Origin: Flavobacterium sp. LC2016-01
GTDB taxonomy: Bacteria; Bacteroidota; Bacteroidia; Flavobacteriales; Flavobacteriaceae
Assembly (NCBI RefSeq): GCF_009711135.1
Contig: NZ_WMIC01000002.1
Location: 248,001 to 312,000, forward strand
DNA: 64,000 nucleotides
Direction: 5' to 3'
The position numbers were made by a program, and so were the translations under genes. Below, piece by piece: positions 1-9,380 of the stretch. A model generated the notes under the pieces. It had not been told where the DNA came from and did no database searches. It worked only from the letters and a program-made list of their open reading frames with translations. The stretch's first letter is position 1; each line of letters begins with the position of its first letter.

Positions 1-392
1 CGAAGAATATTTAAAATGTAAATAAAAAGCGTCCCGAACAAAATAAAAAACAAAGTGGTTTTGAATTTTCCCGAAAAGGCAATCACAAATGAAATAAACA
101 AAATTATAACACTGACCGCATTACAGCCTTCTATAATTCTTATTGTAAACTTATTATTATACCAAACTTCTAAACAAGGCTCAGTTATGCTTTTTACAAT
201 GCTTACATCAGAATTAAAAAAGCGCATTAAAGCCTCAACATTGCTTCCGACAATTTTTGAAATTCCGTCAACTTCCACAGCATCAAAACTGTTCAAATAA
301 AATTTATAAACTATTGTAAGAACAATATAAGCAGCGAAGAAAGTGCTTATAAAAATCAAGAAAGGTTTAAATTGTATTAAATATTTTTTCAA
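1..392 (-). CDS. xrtF: Exosortase family protein, XrtF type (partial, 3' end outside window)
   Basis: The reverse strand encodes 130 residues that run off the left edge of the window. The protein begins LKKYLIQFKPFLIF and has a membrane segment near residues 10-30. A second hydrophobic stretch follows the signature EGCNAVSVIILF (residues 88-99), with Cys90 as the probable catalytic cysteine. Exosortases are multi-spanning inner-membrane transpeptidases that cut C-terminal sorting signals; XrtF is the Flavobacteriia lineage. An in-frame TGA lies a few codons upstream and no ATG is available, so TTG at 390-392 is the likely start. The family call rests on the EGC motif and overall hydrophobic pattern. 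Confidence 0.75.
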   Translation of the reverse strand, partial: MKKYLIQFKPFLIFISTFFAAYIVLTIVYKFYLNSFDAVEVDGISKIVGSNVEALMRFFNSDVSIVKSITEPCLEVWYNNKFTIRIIEGCNAVSVIILFISFVIAFSGKFKTTLFFILFGTLFIYILNIL

Positions 393-438
393 CGGAATTT
401 TTTTTCAAATTTATGTATTTTTTAAGTCAGGCTTTAAA

Positions 439-446
439 TACTTTTG
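439..446 (+). promoter_or_regulatory. -7 promoter box TACTTTTG of the GAF-domain gene
   Basis: TACTTTTG matches the Bacteroidota vegetative -7 consensus TAnnTTTG. It lies 17 bases upstream of the ATG at 464, so the leader would be very short. No clear TTG -33 box was found at the usual distance. Confidence 0.55.
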
Positions 447-463
447 TATAAAATTTATTTATC

Positions 464-919
464 ATGACTTTTCAAGAATTACAACCAAAAATAAGCGCTA
501 TTGTAGCTGATACAAAAACTGTTAGAGACGAAAAACTATTGGCAATCTGTCAACTGTTAAACGAAAATATAGAATACTATAACTGGGTTGGTTTTTATTT
601 TGCCAATCACGAAGCAAAAACACTTCATTTAGGCCCATATGTTGGCGCAGAAACAGATCATACTGTTATTCCGTTTGGAAAAGGAATCTGCGGACAAGTA
701 GCAGAAAGCAATGCTAATTTTGTTGTTCCAGATGTTGCAGCGCAAGACAATTATATTGCCTGCAGTTTTACTGTAAAATCTGAAATTGTAGTACCGCTTT
801 TTGTTAATGGTGTAAACATTGGCCAAATCGATATTGACAGCCACGTAATTGATCCTTTTACAGAAGCAGACGAAAGATTTTTAGAGTTTGTGAATGAGGA
901 GGTTGCTAAATTATTCTAG
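464..919 (+). CDS. GAF-domain protein, free methionine-R-sulfoxide reductase type
   Basis: The 151-residue single GAF domain matches the fRMsr family, which reduces free methionine-R-sulfoxide in the cytoplasm. Family hallmarks are YNWVGFYF (39-46), LGPYVG (56-61), GKGICGQ (72-78), VPD (88-90), IACSF (98-102) and SEIVVPL (106-112). Cys76 and Cys100 match two of the three cysteines used by characterised enzymes. The first one, normally about ten residues before the GKGxCG motif, is not present (the stretch reads GAETDHTVIP). The fold assignment is strong, but catalytic competence by the usual disulfide relay is uncertain. The gene starts with ATG just downstream of a good -7 box and is transcribed away from the exosortase gene. 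Confidence 0.8.
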   Translation: MTFQELQPKISAIVADTKTVRDEKLLAICQLLNENIEYYNWVGFYFANHEAKTLHLGPYVGAETDHTVIPFGKGICGQVAESNANFVVPDVAAQDNYIACSFTVKSEIVVPLFVNGVNIGQIDIDSHVIDPFTEADERFLEFVNEEVAKLF

Positions 920-950
920 AAGAACTATTTTTATATAAAAATAGAACTGA

Positions 951-1646
951 ATGAAAAGAAACATCTTCATTTTTCTGCTTCTGATAATTTCAGTTCACCT
1001 CTCCGCGCAAATCAATATGGTTTCAAAAAAAATCTTTTTAGATTCATTGAACCATGAATGCACTCCGGAAAACTATTTCTATACAAGAATAATCACAAAT
1101 TACTCTCAAAAAAGTGTCCGTTATGTGATAACTGATTTTTACAAAAATGGAAGAAAGAAAATGACCGGAGCAACTTTAGATAAAGATGTTCTAAAAAAGG
1201 ATGGCGAATTTATTTGTTATTACAAAAATGGAGCAAAGGAATCTGTTGTAAATTATTTGCAAGACCATAAAGAAGGCAAAGAAATTAATTGGTACGAAAA
1301 CCAAAGCAAAAAGTTTGAAAAGCAGCATATCTGGAATCCAAAAACTAAAAGCGTTCAGATTTTAATTCTTAATTTTTGGAACACAGACAAAGAGCAGACT
1401 GTAATTGATGGAAATGGAGAATATGAGAGCACTGATAATTTTGTTACAGAAAAAGGCGTTGTAAAAAACGGCTTAAAACAAGGCGCATGGAAAGGAAAAG
1501 ATTTGATTCGTAAAATCACATTTACTGAAAATTATGACAAAGGAATCTTAATTTCAGGAGTAGCCGTAAATGAATACAATTACAGTTATTCTTATTCTTC
1601 GCTAAATGAAAGAATTGCCCCTAAAAAAACACCTACAAATCACTAA
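951..1646 (+). CDS. Secreted MORN-like repeat protein
   Basis: The 231-residue product has a signal peptide (MKRNIFIFLLLIISVHLSAQ, cut after AQ). The mature part contains MORN-like units of the type YKNGRKKM, CYYKNGAKES and WYENQSKKFEKQ, each an aromatic residue followed by x-N-G and a charged strand. Similar secreted YwqK/MORN-variant proteins are common in Flavobacteriia and mostly uncharacterised. The gene starts 31 bases after the GAF gene on the same strand and may be cotranscribed with it. The function is unknown. Confidence 0.6.
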   Translation: MKRNIFIFLLLIISVHLSAQINMVSKKIFLDSLNHECTPENYFYTRIITNYSQKSVRYVITDFYKNGRKKMTGATLDKDVLKKDGEFICYYKNGAKESVVNYLQDHKEGKEINWYENQSKKFEKQHIWNPKTKSVQILILNFWNTDKEQTVIDGNGEYESTDNFVTEKGVVKNGLKQGAWKGKDLIRKITFTENYDKGILISGVAVNEYNYSYSYSSLNERIAPKKTPTNH

Positions 1647-1689
1647 AAATGAATTTCTTAGGTCTTATTTTCAGATTCTTTTATTTTTT

Positions 1690-1721
1690 TTTGATTTTTC
1701 TGTTTTTTTAAACTAATTTTG
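1690..1721 (+). promoter_or_regulatory. Vegetative promoter of rpsO
   Basis: A TTTG -33 element (1690-1693) is separated by 20 bases from a perfect -7 box TAATTTTG (1714-1721). This is the TTG-N17-23-TAnnTTTG arrangement of Bacteroidota primary sigma promoters. The predicted transcription start is about 1728, leaving a leader of roughly 50 bases before the ATG at 1777. Confidence 0.7.
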
Positions 1722-1776
1722 CACCCGTCTTACAAAAGTTGTATGACATACATAAAAATCATTAAATAATATTGGA

Positions 1777-2043
1777 ATGTATTTAAGTAAAGAAAAGAAA
1801 GAAGAGATTTTCGCACAACACGGTGGTGCAACAAACACTGGAAGCGCAGAAGGTCAAATTGCATTGTTCACGTACAGAATTTCACACTTAACTGAACACT
1901 TGAAAAAAAATCGTCACGATTACAACACTGAGCGTTCTCTTGTACTATTAGTAGGTAAAAGAAGAGCTTTGTTAGATTACTTGAAAAAGAAAGAAATTAA
2001 CAGATATCGTGAGATTATCAAAGTATTGAATATCAGAAAATAA
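1777..2043 (+). CDS. rpsO: 30S ribosomal protein S15
   Basis: The 88-residue protein is the usual S15 length. Conserved S15 features are visible: GSAEGQIA (22-29), the L-T-E-H-L-K stretch, and the segment LLVGKRRALLDYLKK (57-71), which contacts 16S rRNA helices. It binds the central domain of 16S rRNA early in 30S assembly. It sits directly upstream of pnp, the classical rpsO-pnp order of many bacteria, but a terminator lies between them here. Confidence 0.97.
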   Translation: MYLSKEKKEEIFAQHGGATNTGSAEGQIALFTYRISHLTEHLKKNRHDYNTERSLVLLVGKRRALLDYLKKKEINRYREIIKVLNIRK

Positions 2044-2052
2044 TCAATATAG

Positions 2053-2081
2053 AAAAGAGGTGCGAAAGTGCCTCTTTTTGT
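2053..2081 (+). terminator. Intrinsic terminator after rpsO
   Basis: AAAAGAGG (2053-2060) pairs with CCTCTTTT (2071-2078). The inner wobble pairs close on a GAAA tetraloop, giving about 11 base pairs, and the stem ends in a T run. Confidence 0.75.
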
Positions 2082-2130
2082 TTTTACATTACAAGCATAA
2101 TATTACAAGAAAAAAAGTTTGGTTTTTCAT

Positions 2131-2184
2131 TGGGTTTTAGATTACAACAACTACACAACAACACTACAACACAACTAAAACCCA
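2131..2184 (+). promoter_or_regulatory. Hairpin leader of pnp with a G-free ACA-rich loop
   Basis: TGGGTTTTAG (2131-2140) is perfectly complementary to CTAAAACCCA (2175-2184). The pairing extends past one mismatch to CAT/TTG. The 34-base loop (2141-2174) consists of ACA/ACAAC units and contains no G, so it should stay single-stranded. The element ends 26 bases before the pnp ATG. In E. coli the pnp leader carries a stem cut by RNase III and is the site of autoregulation; a similar role here is inference. Confidence 0.5.
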
Positions 2185-2210
2185 TTGTATAATCAAAAAG
2201 GAAAAAATTT

Positions 2211-4346
2211 ATGATTCCACAATTATTTGTAGAAAAAATCGATTTAGGTGATGGAAGAAGCATCACAATCGAGACAGGACGTTTGGCTAAACAAGCTGAC
2301 GGTTCTGTAGTAGTTAGAATGGGCGATACAATGATTCTTGCAACAGCAGTTTCAGCTCGCACATCAAACCCAGGCGTTGATTTTTTACCATTAACGGTAG
2401 ATTACCGCGAAAAATTTGCAGCAGCAGGTCGTTTCCCAGGAGGTTTCTTTAAAAGAGAAGCACGTCCAAGCGATAGCGAAGTATTGACAATGAGATTAGT
2501 AGACCGTGTATTGCGTCCGCTTTTCCCAGACGATTACCATGCTGAAACTCAAGTTATGATTCAATTAATGTCTCATGATGAAGAAGTTATGCCAGATGCT
2601 TTAGCTGGTTTAGCCGCTTCTGCAGCATTAGCAGTTTCAGATATTCCATTTTATAACTTAATTTCTGAAGTTCGTGTAGCACGTATCGACGGAAAATTAG
2701 TGATCAACCCAAGCAGAGCTGAATTAGAAAAATCTGACATCGATATGATGATTGGTGCTTCTATGGATTCTGTTGCGATGGTTGAAGGTGAGATGAAAGA
2801 AATCTCAGAAGCTGAAATGATCGAAGCTATTAAGTTTGCTCACGAAGCTATCAAAGTTCAAATTCAAGCACAATTACGTTTACAAGCTGCTTTTGGTAAA
2901 AAAGAAATTCGTACTTACGAAGGTGAGAAAGAAAACGAAGAAATTTACAAAAAAGTAAAAGCTGCAGCATATGATAAAATTTATGCTATTGCAAAAGTTG
3001 GTTCAGCTAAACACGAAAGAGGCGCTGCATTTGCTGAAGTAAAAGAAGAAGTAAAAGCTTTATTTACCGAAGAAGAATTAGCTGCTGACGGTGATTTAGT
3101 TTCTAAATATTTCTACAAAACAAACAAAGAAGCTGTTCGTAATGTAGTATTAGAATTAGGTGTTCGTTTAGATGGTAGAAAAACTACAGACATCAGACCA
3201 ATCTGGTGTGAAACTGATTATTTACCAAGAGTACACGGTTCATCTTTATTTACACGTGGAGAAACTCAAGCTTTGGCAACTGTAACTTTAGGAACTTCTA
3301 GAGAAGCAAACCAAATCGATTCTCCATCTGAGCAAGGTGAAGAGAAATTCTACTTACACTATAACTTCCCTCCTTTCTCAACTGGTGAAGCAAAACCATT
3401 AAGAGGAACTTCAAGAAGAGAAGTTGGTCACGGTAACTTAGCTCAAAGAGCATTAAAAAATATGATTCCTGCTGATTGTCCTTACACAATTCGTATTGTT
3501 TCTGAAGTTTTAGAATCTAACGGTTCTTCTTCTATGGCAACAGTTTGTGCTGGAACAATGGCTTTGATGGATGCTGGAGTTCAAATGGTAAAACCAGTTT
3601 CTGGAATTGCTATGGGATTAATTACTGACGGAGAGAAATTTGCTGTATTGTCAGATATTTTAGGTGATGAAGATCATTTAGGAGATATGGACTTTAAAGT
3701 AACTGGAACTGCTGACGGTATTACAGCTTGTCAAATGGACATCAAAATTGATGGTTTACGTTATGACATTATGGAGCAAGCTTTAGCTCAAGCACGTGAT
3801 GGACGTTTACATATCTTAGGAAAATTAACTGATACAATCGCTGCACCAAGAGCTGACGTAAAAGCACACGCACCAAAAATTATTACAAGAACTATTCCTG
3901 GAAACTTTATTGGAGCATTAATTGGACCTGGTGGAAAAGTAATTCAAGAATTACAAAAAGCTACAGGAACAACTATTGTAATCAACGAAGTTGATGAGCA
4001 AGGTGTTATCGAAATCTTAGGTACAGATCCTGCTGGAATTGAAGCAGTATTGGCTAAAATTAAGTCAATTACTTTCAAACCTCAAATGGGAGAAGCTTAC
4101 GAAGTGAAAGTAATTAAAATGTTAGATTTTGGAGCTGTGGTAGAATATACTGCTGCGCCAGGAAATGAAGTTTTATTACACGTTTCTGAGCTTGCTTGGG
4201 AGCGCACTGAAAACGTTACTGATGTTGTAAACATGGGTGATGTATTTGAAGTGAAGTACTTAGGTGTTGATCCTAAAACGAAAAAAGAAAAAGTGTCAAG
4301 AAAAGCACTTTTACAAAGACCTCCACGTGAGGAGAAAAAAGAGTAA
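2211..4346 (+). CDS. pnp: Polyribonucleotide nucleotidyltransferase (PNPase)
   Basis: The 711-residue protein has the complete PNPase order: a first RNase PH domain (with [16 protein letters not shown] near residue 80), a linker helical domain, and a second catalytic RNase PH domain starting near residue 320 ([23 protein letters not shown]). A KH domain follows ([15 protein letters not shown], about 563-577), then a C-terminal S1 domain from about 626 ([20 protein letters not shown]). It degrades RNA 3' to 5' using phosphate and can add tails, acting in the cytoplasm. AAAAAGG at 2195-2201 may act as a ribosome site. Its leader contains the hairpin described separately. Confidence 0.97.
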   Translation: MIPQLFVEKIDLGDGRSITIETGRLAKQADGSVVVRMGDTMILATAVSARTSNPGVDFLPLTVDYREKFAAAGRFPGGFFKREARPSDSEVLTMRLVDRVLRPLFPDDYHAETQVMIQLMSHDEEVMPDALAGLAASAALAVSDIPFYNLISEVRVARIDGKLVINPSRAELEKSDIDMMIGASMDSVAMVEGEMKEISEAEMIEAIKFAHEAIKVQIQAQLRLQAAFGKKEIRTYEGEKENEEIYKKVKAAAYDKIYAIAKVGSAKHERGAAFAEVKEEVKALFTEEELAADGDLVSKYFYKTNKEAVRNVVLELGVRLDGRKTTDIRPIWCETDYLPRVHGSSLFTRGETQALATVTLGTSREANQIDSPSEQGEEKFYLHYNFPPFSTGEAKPLRGTSRREVGHGNLAQRALKNMIPADCPYTIRIVSEVLESNGSSSMATVCAGTMALMDAGVQMVKPVSGIAMGLITDGEKFAVLSDILGDEDHLGDMDFKVTGTADGITACQMDIKIDGLRYDIMEQALAQARDGRLHILGKLTDTIAAPRADVKAHAPKIITRTIPGNFIGALIGPGGKVIQELQKATGTTIVINEVDEQGVIEILGTDPAGIEAVLAKIKSITFKPQMGEAYEVKVIKMLDFGAVVEYTAAPGNEVLLHVSELAWERTENVTDVVNMGDVFEVKYLGVDPKTKKEKVSRKALLQRPPREEKKE

Positions 4347-4380
4347 TCAGATCTTAGTTTACTAAAGGTTTATTCATAGC

Positions 4381-4418
4381 AAAAACCCCGTTTCATAATC
4401 ATGAAACGGGGTTTTTCG
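4381..4418 (+). terminator. Intrinsic terminator after pnp
   Basis: AAAAACCCCGTTTCAT (4381-4396) pairs perfectly with ATGAAACGGGGTTTTT (4401-4416) around a four-base loop. The right arm ends in a T run. The reverse strand also has a T run, so it could work in both directions. Confidence 0.85.
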
Positions 4419-4699
4419 GTTTTTACATACTTTCCAACCTAAAACTAAACGGTTAAAACGCTAGAATACAACGCTTTTCAGGAAACACATTATAGATTAA
4501 ATAATGTTGTTCGTTTAAAAATCAATGTTGTTGGTTTAATTTATTTTTTTTAAAAACATTATTAACATAGTTTTATATAGAAAACAGCTACACGAAACTA
4601 AAAATATTGATGAGAAAGGATATTACAAGGTCAAAACTTAAAACAATTTTATTTATTAATATCTCTTTTAAACTCAAACTATATTGTAAAAACCCACCA
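4419..4699 (+). other. Long leader/intergenic region before cassette 1
   Basis: About 280 bases separate the pnp terminator from the likely TTG start of the first cassette gene. The frame is open upstream to TTG/ATG at 4607-4612, but these codons add a Lys-rich 31-residue stretch that the two paralogues lack. No perfect TAnnTTTG box is seen. The part aligning with the promoters of cassettes 2 and 3 (around 4657-4670) is degenerate. Confidence 0.4.
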
Positions 4700-5413
4700 T
4701 TGAAAATCACAAATTACGCAACAGTACTTTTCATCCTGCTATTACTTTCGATCAACAGTTTTTCTCAAACCAATGAAAAAAAAGAAATCTCTAATTATTT
4801 AGACAAAACAATTGGTGAAGAAATTTTAAACATCAATAACGGCAAAATTCATCTTGATCCATATAATTTAAAAAATGGCAACACTAATTATTTAAATAAA
4901 AACTTCGTTAACGGATCTGTTTTCTACGACAATCAATTGTATGAAAACATTCTGATAAAGTATGACATCTACAAAGATCAGCTTGTTAAATCATTTGAGA
5001 ACAATAGTGCATTCGGCATAACTCTCATAAATAAAAAAACAGATTACTTCTTAATTGAGAATAGGAGATTTATCAATATTGACAATAAATATAAATTCCC
5101 GAAAGTCATCACTGGTTTTTTTGAAGAAAAATATTTAGGCAAAAACATCTCCTTATATATTAAACACTTTAAAACGGCGAAAGAAACCATTATTGAAACT
5201 ACTTTGTATACAGAATTCAAAGAGTATAGTGACTATCAACTTCTTTATAATTCAAAATTTATAGCCGTAAATACGCAAAAAGAAATCCTCACAGCATTTC
5301 CTCAACTAAAAAAAGAAATAAAAGAGTATTATAAAAAAAATAAAATTCCGGAAGAGACAAATCCATACCAGTTCAAAGCAGATTTAATAAAATTTATTGA
5401 CAATAATTTATAA
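4700..5413 (+). CDS. Cassette 1, gene A: unknown secreted protein
   Basis: Taking TTG at 4700 as start gives 237 residues with a signal peptide (KITNYATVLFILLLLSINSFSQ). The start was chosen because paralogues at 11346 and 17984 also begin TTGAAAA with the same signal-peptide layout and similar lengths (240 and 257). An upstream ATG at 4610 is possible but gives an odd 30-residue basic extension. Shared motifs are G-S-V-x-Y-D-x-Q-x-Y followed by KYDIYKDQLV, then LYIKHFK and a C-terminal FPQLKKEIKEYYKK segment. I do not recognise the family. It sits 13 bases before the TonB receptor gene, which suggests an envelope role with that receptor. Confidence 0.65.
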   Translation: MKITNYATVLFILLLLSINSFSQTNEKKEISNYLDKTIGEEILNINNGKIHLDPYNLKNGNTNYLNKNFVNGSVFYDNQLYENILIKYDIYKDQLVKSFENNSAFGITLINKKTDYFLIENRRFINIDNKYKFPKVITGFFEEKYLGKNISLYIKHFKTAKETIIETTLYTEFKEYSDYQLLYNSKFIAVNTQKEILTAFPQLKKEIKEYYKKNKIPEETNPYQFKADLIKFIDNNL

Positions 5414-5426
5414 GCTCTAAATCTAA

Positions 5427-8189
5427 ATGAAAAAGTACTTTATCCTCTATTTATTTTTCTTATTGCCAATCATTCTCTTTTCTCAAGAAAAAAATATTTC
5501 TATAAAATATTCCAATGTAACACGAAAAAAAGCTATTGAAACAGTCGAGAAAAACACTTCTTTTCATTTCTATTTTGAGGACCAATGGCTATCTGATAAT
5601 GAACTTATTTCGGGAGAATTCAACAATACGTCTATCTCAATAATTTTAGATGCCATTTTTAATAACACCACCATAAATTACGTTATTGACGGGAACAATA
5701 TTATTCTAAGTGACGGCCTTTTGATATCAAACACGATAACGGAGGATTATTTTAAAAATGCTGCTAACACAAATGTCAACAACACTCCAAAATTGCAAAT
5801 TGTTCCTATTTACAATAAGCAATACCTGAATGATTCTAAGAAAGACACAGATTCAATTATTTCCCTTGGAAAACAATCATTAATAAGCACATCTCAGTCC
5901 TATACCCTTTCCGGCTACATTAAAGACAGAACTTCAGGAAAACCAGAATATAATATTACTGTTAAAGTAAAAGACAAAGATATAAGCACAACAAGTGATG
6001 AAAATGGCTATTACAGCTTTAGAGTTCCCGCCGGTATTAATATAATCGAAACACAATCTATTAAACATGGATCGAAAACTAAAAAAATTGTACTGTACAG
6101 CAATGGAAAAGTTGATTTTACTTTAGATGAAAATGTAAATGCCCTTAAAGAAGTTGTGATCGAAAATAAAAGATCAAAAAACACAACTTCGGCAGTTGCT
6201 GGTCTCACGAGTATTAATATCGAAAACATCAAAAATGTCCCTTTAATTTTGGGCGAAAGAGATATTTTTAAAGTTGCAACAACGCTGCCGGGTATAAAAA
6301 CAGCAGGAGAAGGCTCTGCGGGCTTTAATGTTCGTGGAGGGAAAGACGATCAAAACTTATTTTTACTAGACAACGCTTCTTTATACAATCCATCTCACTT
6401 TTTAGGTTTCTTTTCTTCTGTAAATCCATTTACCACAAAATCAGCTGATATATATAAAGGAAGCATTCCTGCTGAGTTTGGAGGGCGCCTTTCTTCTGTT
6501 TTTGATATTAAATCTAAAAATGGGAATACCGAAAAAGTTTCTGGTGAGGCAGGAATTGGTCCAGTAATGAGCAATGTTACGCTCGAAATTCCGATAGTAA
6601 AAGGAAAATCAAGCTTAATATTTGGCGGGAGAGCAAGTTATTCTGACTGGATTTTGAAGGCTATCAAAGATCCCGAACTAGATAACAGTCAAGCCTCTTT
6701 TTATGATCTTTTATTAAAATACAATCATCAAATTAGTGCAAAAGATAATCTGGAAACCTCTTTATATTACAGTCATGACAAATACAGCATTAATTCAGAC
6801 TCTATTTACAAATACAGCAATCAGTTGGCAACAATAAAATGGGATCACGATTTCAATGCAAAAAACAAATCTTCCTTGATTATTACCAACAGTCAATATA
6901 AATTCAACATCGACTACGATTCTCAGCCACAAAAATCATTTGATTACGGTTATAAAATCAATGAAACGCAGCTTGTTTTTAAGATGAAGTACATTTTGAA
7001 TGAAAAGCACGCATTTAATTATGGCGTTAGCAGCAAAATATACAATGTTGATCCTGGTTTCCTTGAACCAACAAGCGGTGACTCTCAAATTAAAAACAAA
7101 ACATTGGAAAAAGAAAAAGCTCTAGAGTCGGCTTTATTTTTTACCGAAAATTATAAGGTCAATGACAAACTTTTAATTGATTTAGGTTTGCGTTATTCTT
7201 TTTATTCTGCGCTTGGTCCTTCGACCCAAAACATTTATCAGGATGACCTTCCTAAATCTGAAAGAACTGTAATTGACACTAAAACCTATTCGAGTAATGA
7301 ATCCATAAAAACGTATGGCGGTTTTGAACCTAGAATTTCTGCACGTTATTTTATACTTCCAGATTTATCTATAAAAGCAAGTTTTGACAGAACGTATCAA
7401 TACATGCATTTACTGTCAACTAATACGACTCAATCTCCAATGGATGTTTGGAAGCTTTCAGATTTAAATACTGAACCGCAATCGTCTAATCAATTTTCGC
7501 TAGGACTTTTCAAAAATATAATTGAAAAATCATTAGAACTGAGTATCGAAGGTTATTATAAGCGTTCGAAAAATATTCTGGATTATAAAGTGGGTGCCGA
7601 ATTATTTTTGAACGAAAACATAGAAACCGAACTTCTTCAGGGAGAAGGAAAAGCTTATGGAGTTGAATTTTTGATCAAGAAAGAAAAAGGAAATTTTAAT
7701 GGCTGGCTAAGTTATACCTATTCCAGAGCTTTAATAAAATTGGACAGCAGATTTGACTCTGAAAAAATAAACAGCGGTCAATATTTCCCGACGAATTATG
7801 ACAAACCACATGATTTTAGCGCCATTTTAAATTATAAATTCACCAAAAGATATAGTTTATCCACTAATTTTGTTTACCAAACCGGCAGACCTGTCACTTT
7901 TCCAATTGGTTCATATGATTTTGCCGGAGAGAATGTTACTTTATACAGTAATCGCAATCAATATAGAATTCCAGATTATTACAGATTGGATATTGGTCTT
8001 AATTTTGAAGGAAATCATAAAATAAAAAAGCTCGCTCATAGTTTCTGGAATCTTTCTGTTTATAATGTTCTTGGAAGAAATAATCCTTATAATGTTTATT
8101 TTGTTACTGAAGATAAAAAAATCAAGGCTTATAAAACATCGATTTTTTCGGTTCCAATTCCAACGATAACGTACAACATTAAATTTTAA
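5427..8189 (+). CDS. Cassette 1, gene B: STN-domain TonB-dependent receptor
   Basis: The 920-residue outer-membrane receptor has a signal peptide (1-19). An STN domain (about 21-97; ISIKYSNVTRKKAIETVEK) is followed by a carboxypeptidase-like Ig-type domain (about 157-240; SGYIKDRTSGKPEYNITVKV), a plug (about 255-375, with GFNVRGGKDDQNLFLLDNA at 299-317 and IYKGSIPAEFGGRLSSVFD at 342-360) and a 22-strand-type barrel ending in Phe. Such receptors import ligands using TonB/ExbB/ExbD energy; STN domains usually relay signals to an anti-sigma factor. No SusD gene is adjacent. It is close to the receptors at 12088 and 18761. The ligand is unknown. Confidence 0.92.
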   Translation: MKKYFILYLFFLLPIILFSQEKNISIKYSNVTRKKAIETVEKNTSFHFYFEDQWLSDNELISGEFNNTSISIILDAIFNNTTINYVIDGNNIILSDGLLISNTITEDYFKNAANTNVNNTPKLQIVPIYNKQYLNDSKKDTDSIISLGKQSLISTSQSYTLSGYIKDRTSGKPEYNITVKVKDKDISTTSDENGYYSFRVPAGINIIETQSIKHGSKTKKIVLYSNGKVDFTLDENVNALKEVVIENKRSKNTTSAVAGLTSINIENIKNVPLILGERDIFKVATTLPGIKTAGEGSAGFNVRGGKDDQNLFLLDNASLYNPSHFLGFFSSVNPFTTKSADIYKGSIPAEFGGRLSSVFDIKSKNGNTEKVSGEAGIGPVMSNVTLEIPIVKGKSSLIFGGRASYSDWILKAIKDPELDNSQASFYDLLLKYNHQISAKDNLETSLYYSHDKYSINSDSIYKYSNQLATIKWDHDFNAKNKSSLIITNSQYKFNIDYDSQPQKSFDYGYKINETQLVFKMKYILNEKHAFNYGVSSKIYNVDPGFLEPTSGDSQIKNKTLEKEKALESALFFTENYKVNDKLLIDLGLRYSFYSALGPSTQNIYQDDLPKSERTVIDTKTYSSNESIKTYGGFEPRISARYFILPDLSIKASFDRTYQYMHLLSTNTTQSPMDVWKLSDLNTEPQSSNQFSLGLFKNIIEKSLELSIEGYYKRSKNILDYKVGAELFLNENIETELLQGEGKAYGVEFLIKKEKGNFNGWLSYTYSRALIKLDSRFDSEKINSGQYFPTNYDKPHDFSAILNYKFTKRYSLSTNFVYQTGRPVTFPIGSYDFAGENVTLYSNRNQYRIPDYYRLDIGLNFEGNHKIKKLAHSFWNLSVYNVLGRNNPYNVYFVTEDKKIKAYKTSIFSVPIPTITYNIKF

Positions 8190-8207
8190 TTCATTTATCA
8201 CATCAAT

Positions 8208-9380
8208 ATGAATTTATCAATAATCAAAAAATCGACATTGTCCCTTTTTGCATTTGCTGTTTTGGCAAGCTGCACGGAACAATATACCTATCAAAATCAA
8301 GATTTTGAAGATGCGATGACTGTTGAAGCTACATTAACAAACGAATTAAAATATCAGGAAATAAACATTGCCAGAACAAGGGTTCTTAATGACACCGTAA
8401 AAATTCCCGAATCTGGAGCTGACGTCACTGTAGTTGATAGCGATAAAAATGTATTTCACTTTAATGAAAAAGATGGGAAATATATTTCTCAGAATGAATT
8501 CAAAGTAGAACCAAACAAAAACTATCAATTAAAAATAACAACTAAATCCGGAAAATCATATGTTTCTTCACCGCAAGTTTTAACGACACAAAACACTATT
8601 GATCTAGAAACAACAGTTGAAGATAAAAATGGCGTTAGAGGTATTCAGGTAAGTGTTAAAAGTTTTGACCCAACAAATACGTCCAAATATTATCGTTATG
8701 AATACGAAGAAACCTATAAAATAATTACCCCGCATCCCATTGAAACACGTATTAATTTAGTAAAGCAAAACGGCTACTATAGCTACGTAAAAGTTCCTGC
8801 TCCACCTAATATCCAGACTTGTTATACCACTAAACACTCCACAGGAATCAGACAAACCAGCACGACCGATCTGACCGAAGATCGTGTAAAATACCCTATT
8901 CGTTTTATCGCCGACACAGATTACATGCTGACAAATCGTTACAGCATAATGGTTTCCCAGTACACACAAAGTCAAGCTGCCTATGATTATTATTATACCT
9001 CAAAAAAAATGGTTGATTCAGGAGAATTGTTGTCTCCAAATCAGCCTGGATATGTAGTTGGGAACATAAAATCAACATCGAATTTAAATGAAAAAGTTGT
9101 TGGTTATTTTGAAGTTGCTTCTGTCGCTAAAAAAAGAATCTTTTTTAGTTTCAAAGATTTTTTCCCTTCTGAAAAACCAACCGAATATTTTACAACTTGT
9201 AATGCCAGACTTTACTATTTTACTGAAATCGAACAAAATGATTATGACTTAATTAAAACACATGATTTTATTGGAGATGGTCCGGGAATGGTTCCTTCCG
9301 GATTCTATATGGTTGAAAAAGAATGCGGCGATTGTACATCATTTTCTTCTAACGTAATACCTTCATTTTGGGAAAATTAA
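8208..9380 (+). CDS. Cassette 1, gene C: DUF4249-type lipoprotein
   Basis: The 390-residue product has a lipoprotein signal (VLASC, lipidated Cys22). The N-terminal half resembles a beta-sandwich domain (VEATLTNELKYQEINIARTR, GADVTVVDSDKNVFHF, YQLKITTKSGKSYVS). A motif RYEYEETYKI follows in the middle, and the end reads ECGDCTSFSSNVIPSFWEN. This arrangement is typical of DUF4249 lipoproteins found next to STN-type TonB receptors in Bacteroidota, where they may be surface partners. The gene is 18 bases after the receptor. Its last 13 bases overlap the next gene. Confidence 0.8.
   Translation: MNLSIIKKSTLSLFAFAVLASCTEQYTYQNQDFEDAMTVEATLTNELKYQEINIARTRVLNDTVKIPESGADVTVVDSDKNVFHFNEKDGKYISQNEFKVEPNKNYQLKITTKSGKSYVSSPQVLTTQNTIDLETTVEDKNGVRGIQVSVKSFDPTNTSKYYRYEYEETYKIITPHPIETRINLVKQNGYYSYVKVPAPPNIQTCYTTKHSTGIRQTSTTDLTEDRVKYPIRFIADTDYMLTNRYSIMVSQYTQSQAAYDYYYTSKKMVDSGELLSPNQPGYVVGNIKSTSNLNEKVVGYFEVASVAKKRIFFSFKDFFPSEKPTEYFTTCNARLYYFTEIEQNDYDLIKTHDFIGDGPGMVPSGFYMVEKECGDCTSFSSNVIPSFWEN

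Noticed and set aside
55..300. Open frame of 81 codons on the plus strand
   Set aside because: It is antisense to the exosortase gene, whose EGC motif and membrane helices give clear coding sense on the minus strand.
4607..4699. N-terminal extension of the first cassette A protein
   Set aside because: The basic stretch precedes a normal signal peptide and is absent from both paralogues, which start at the equivalent TTG.
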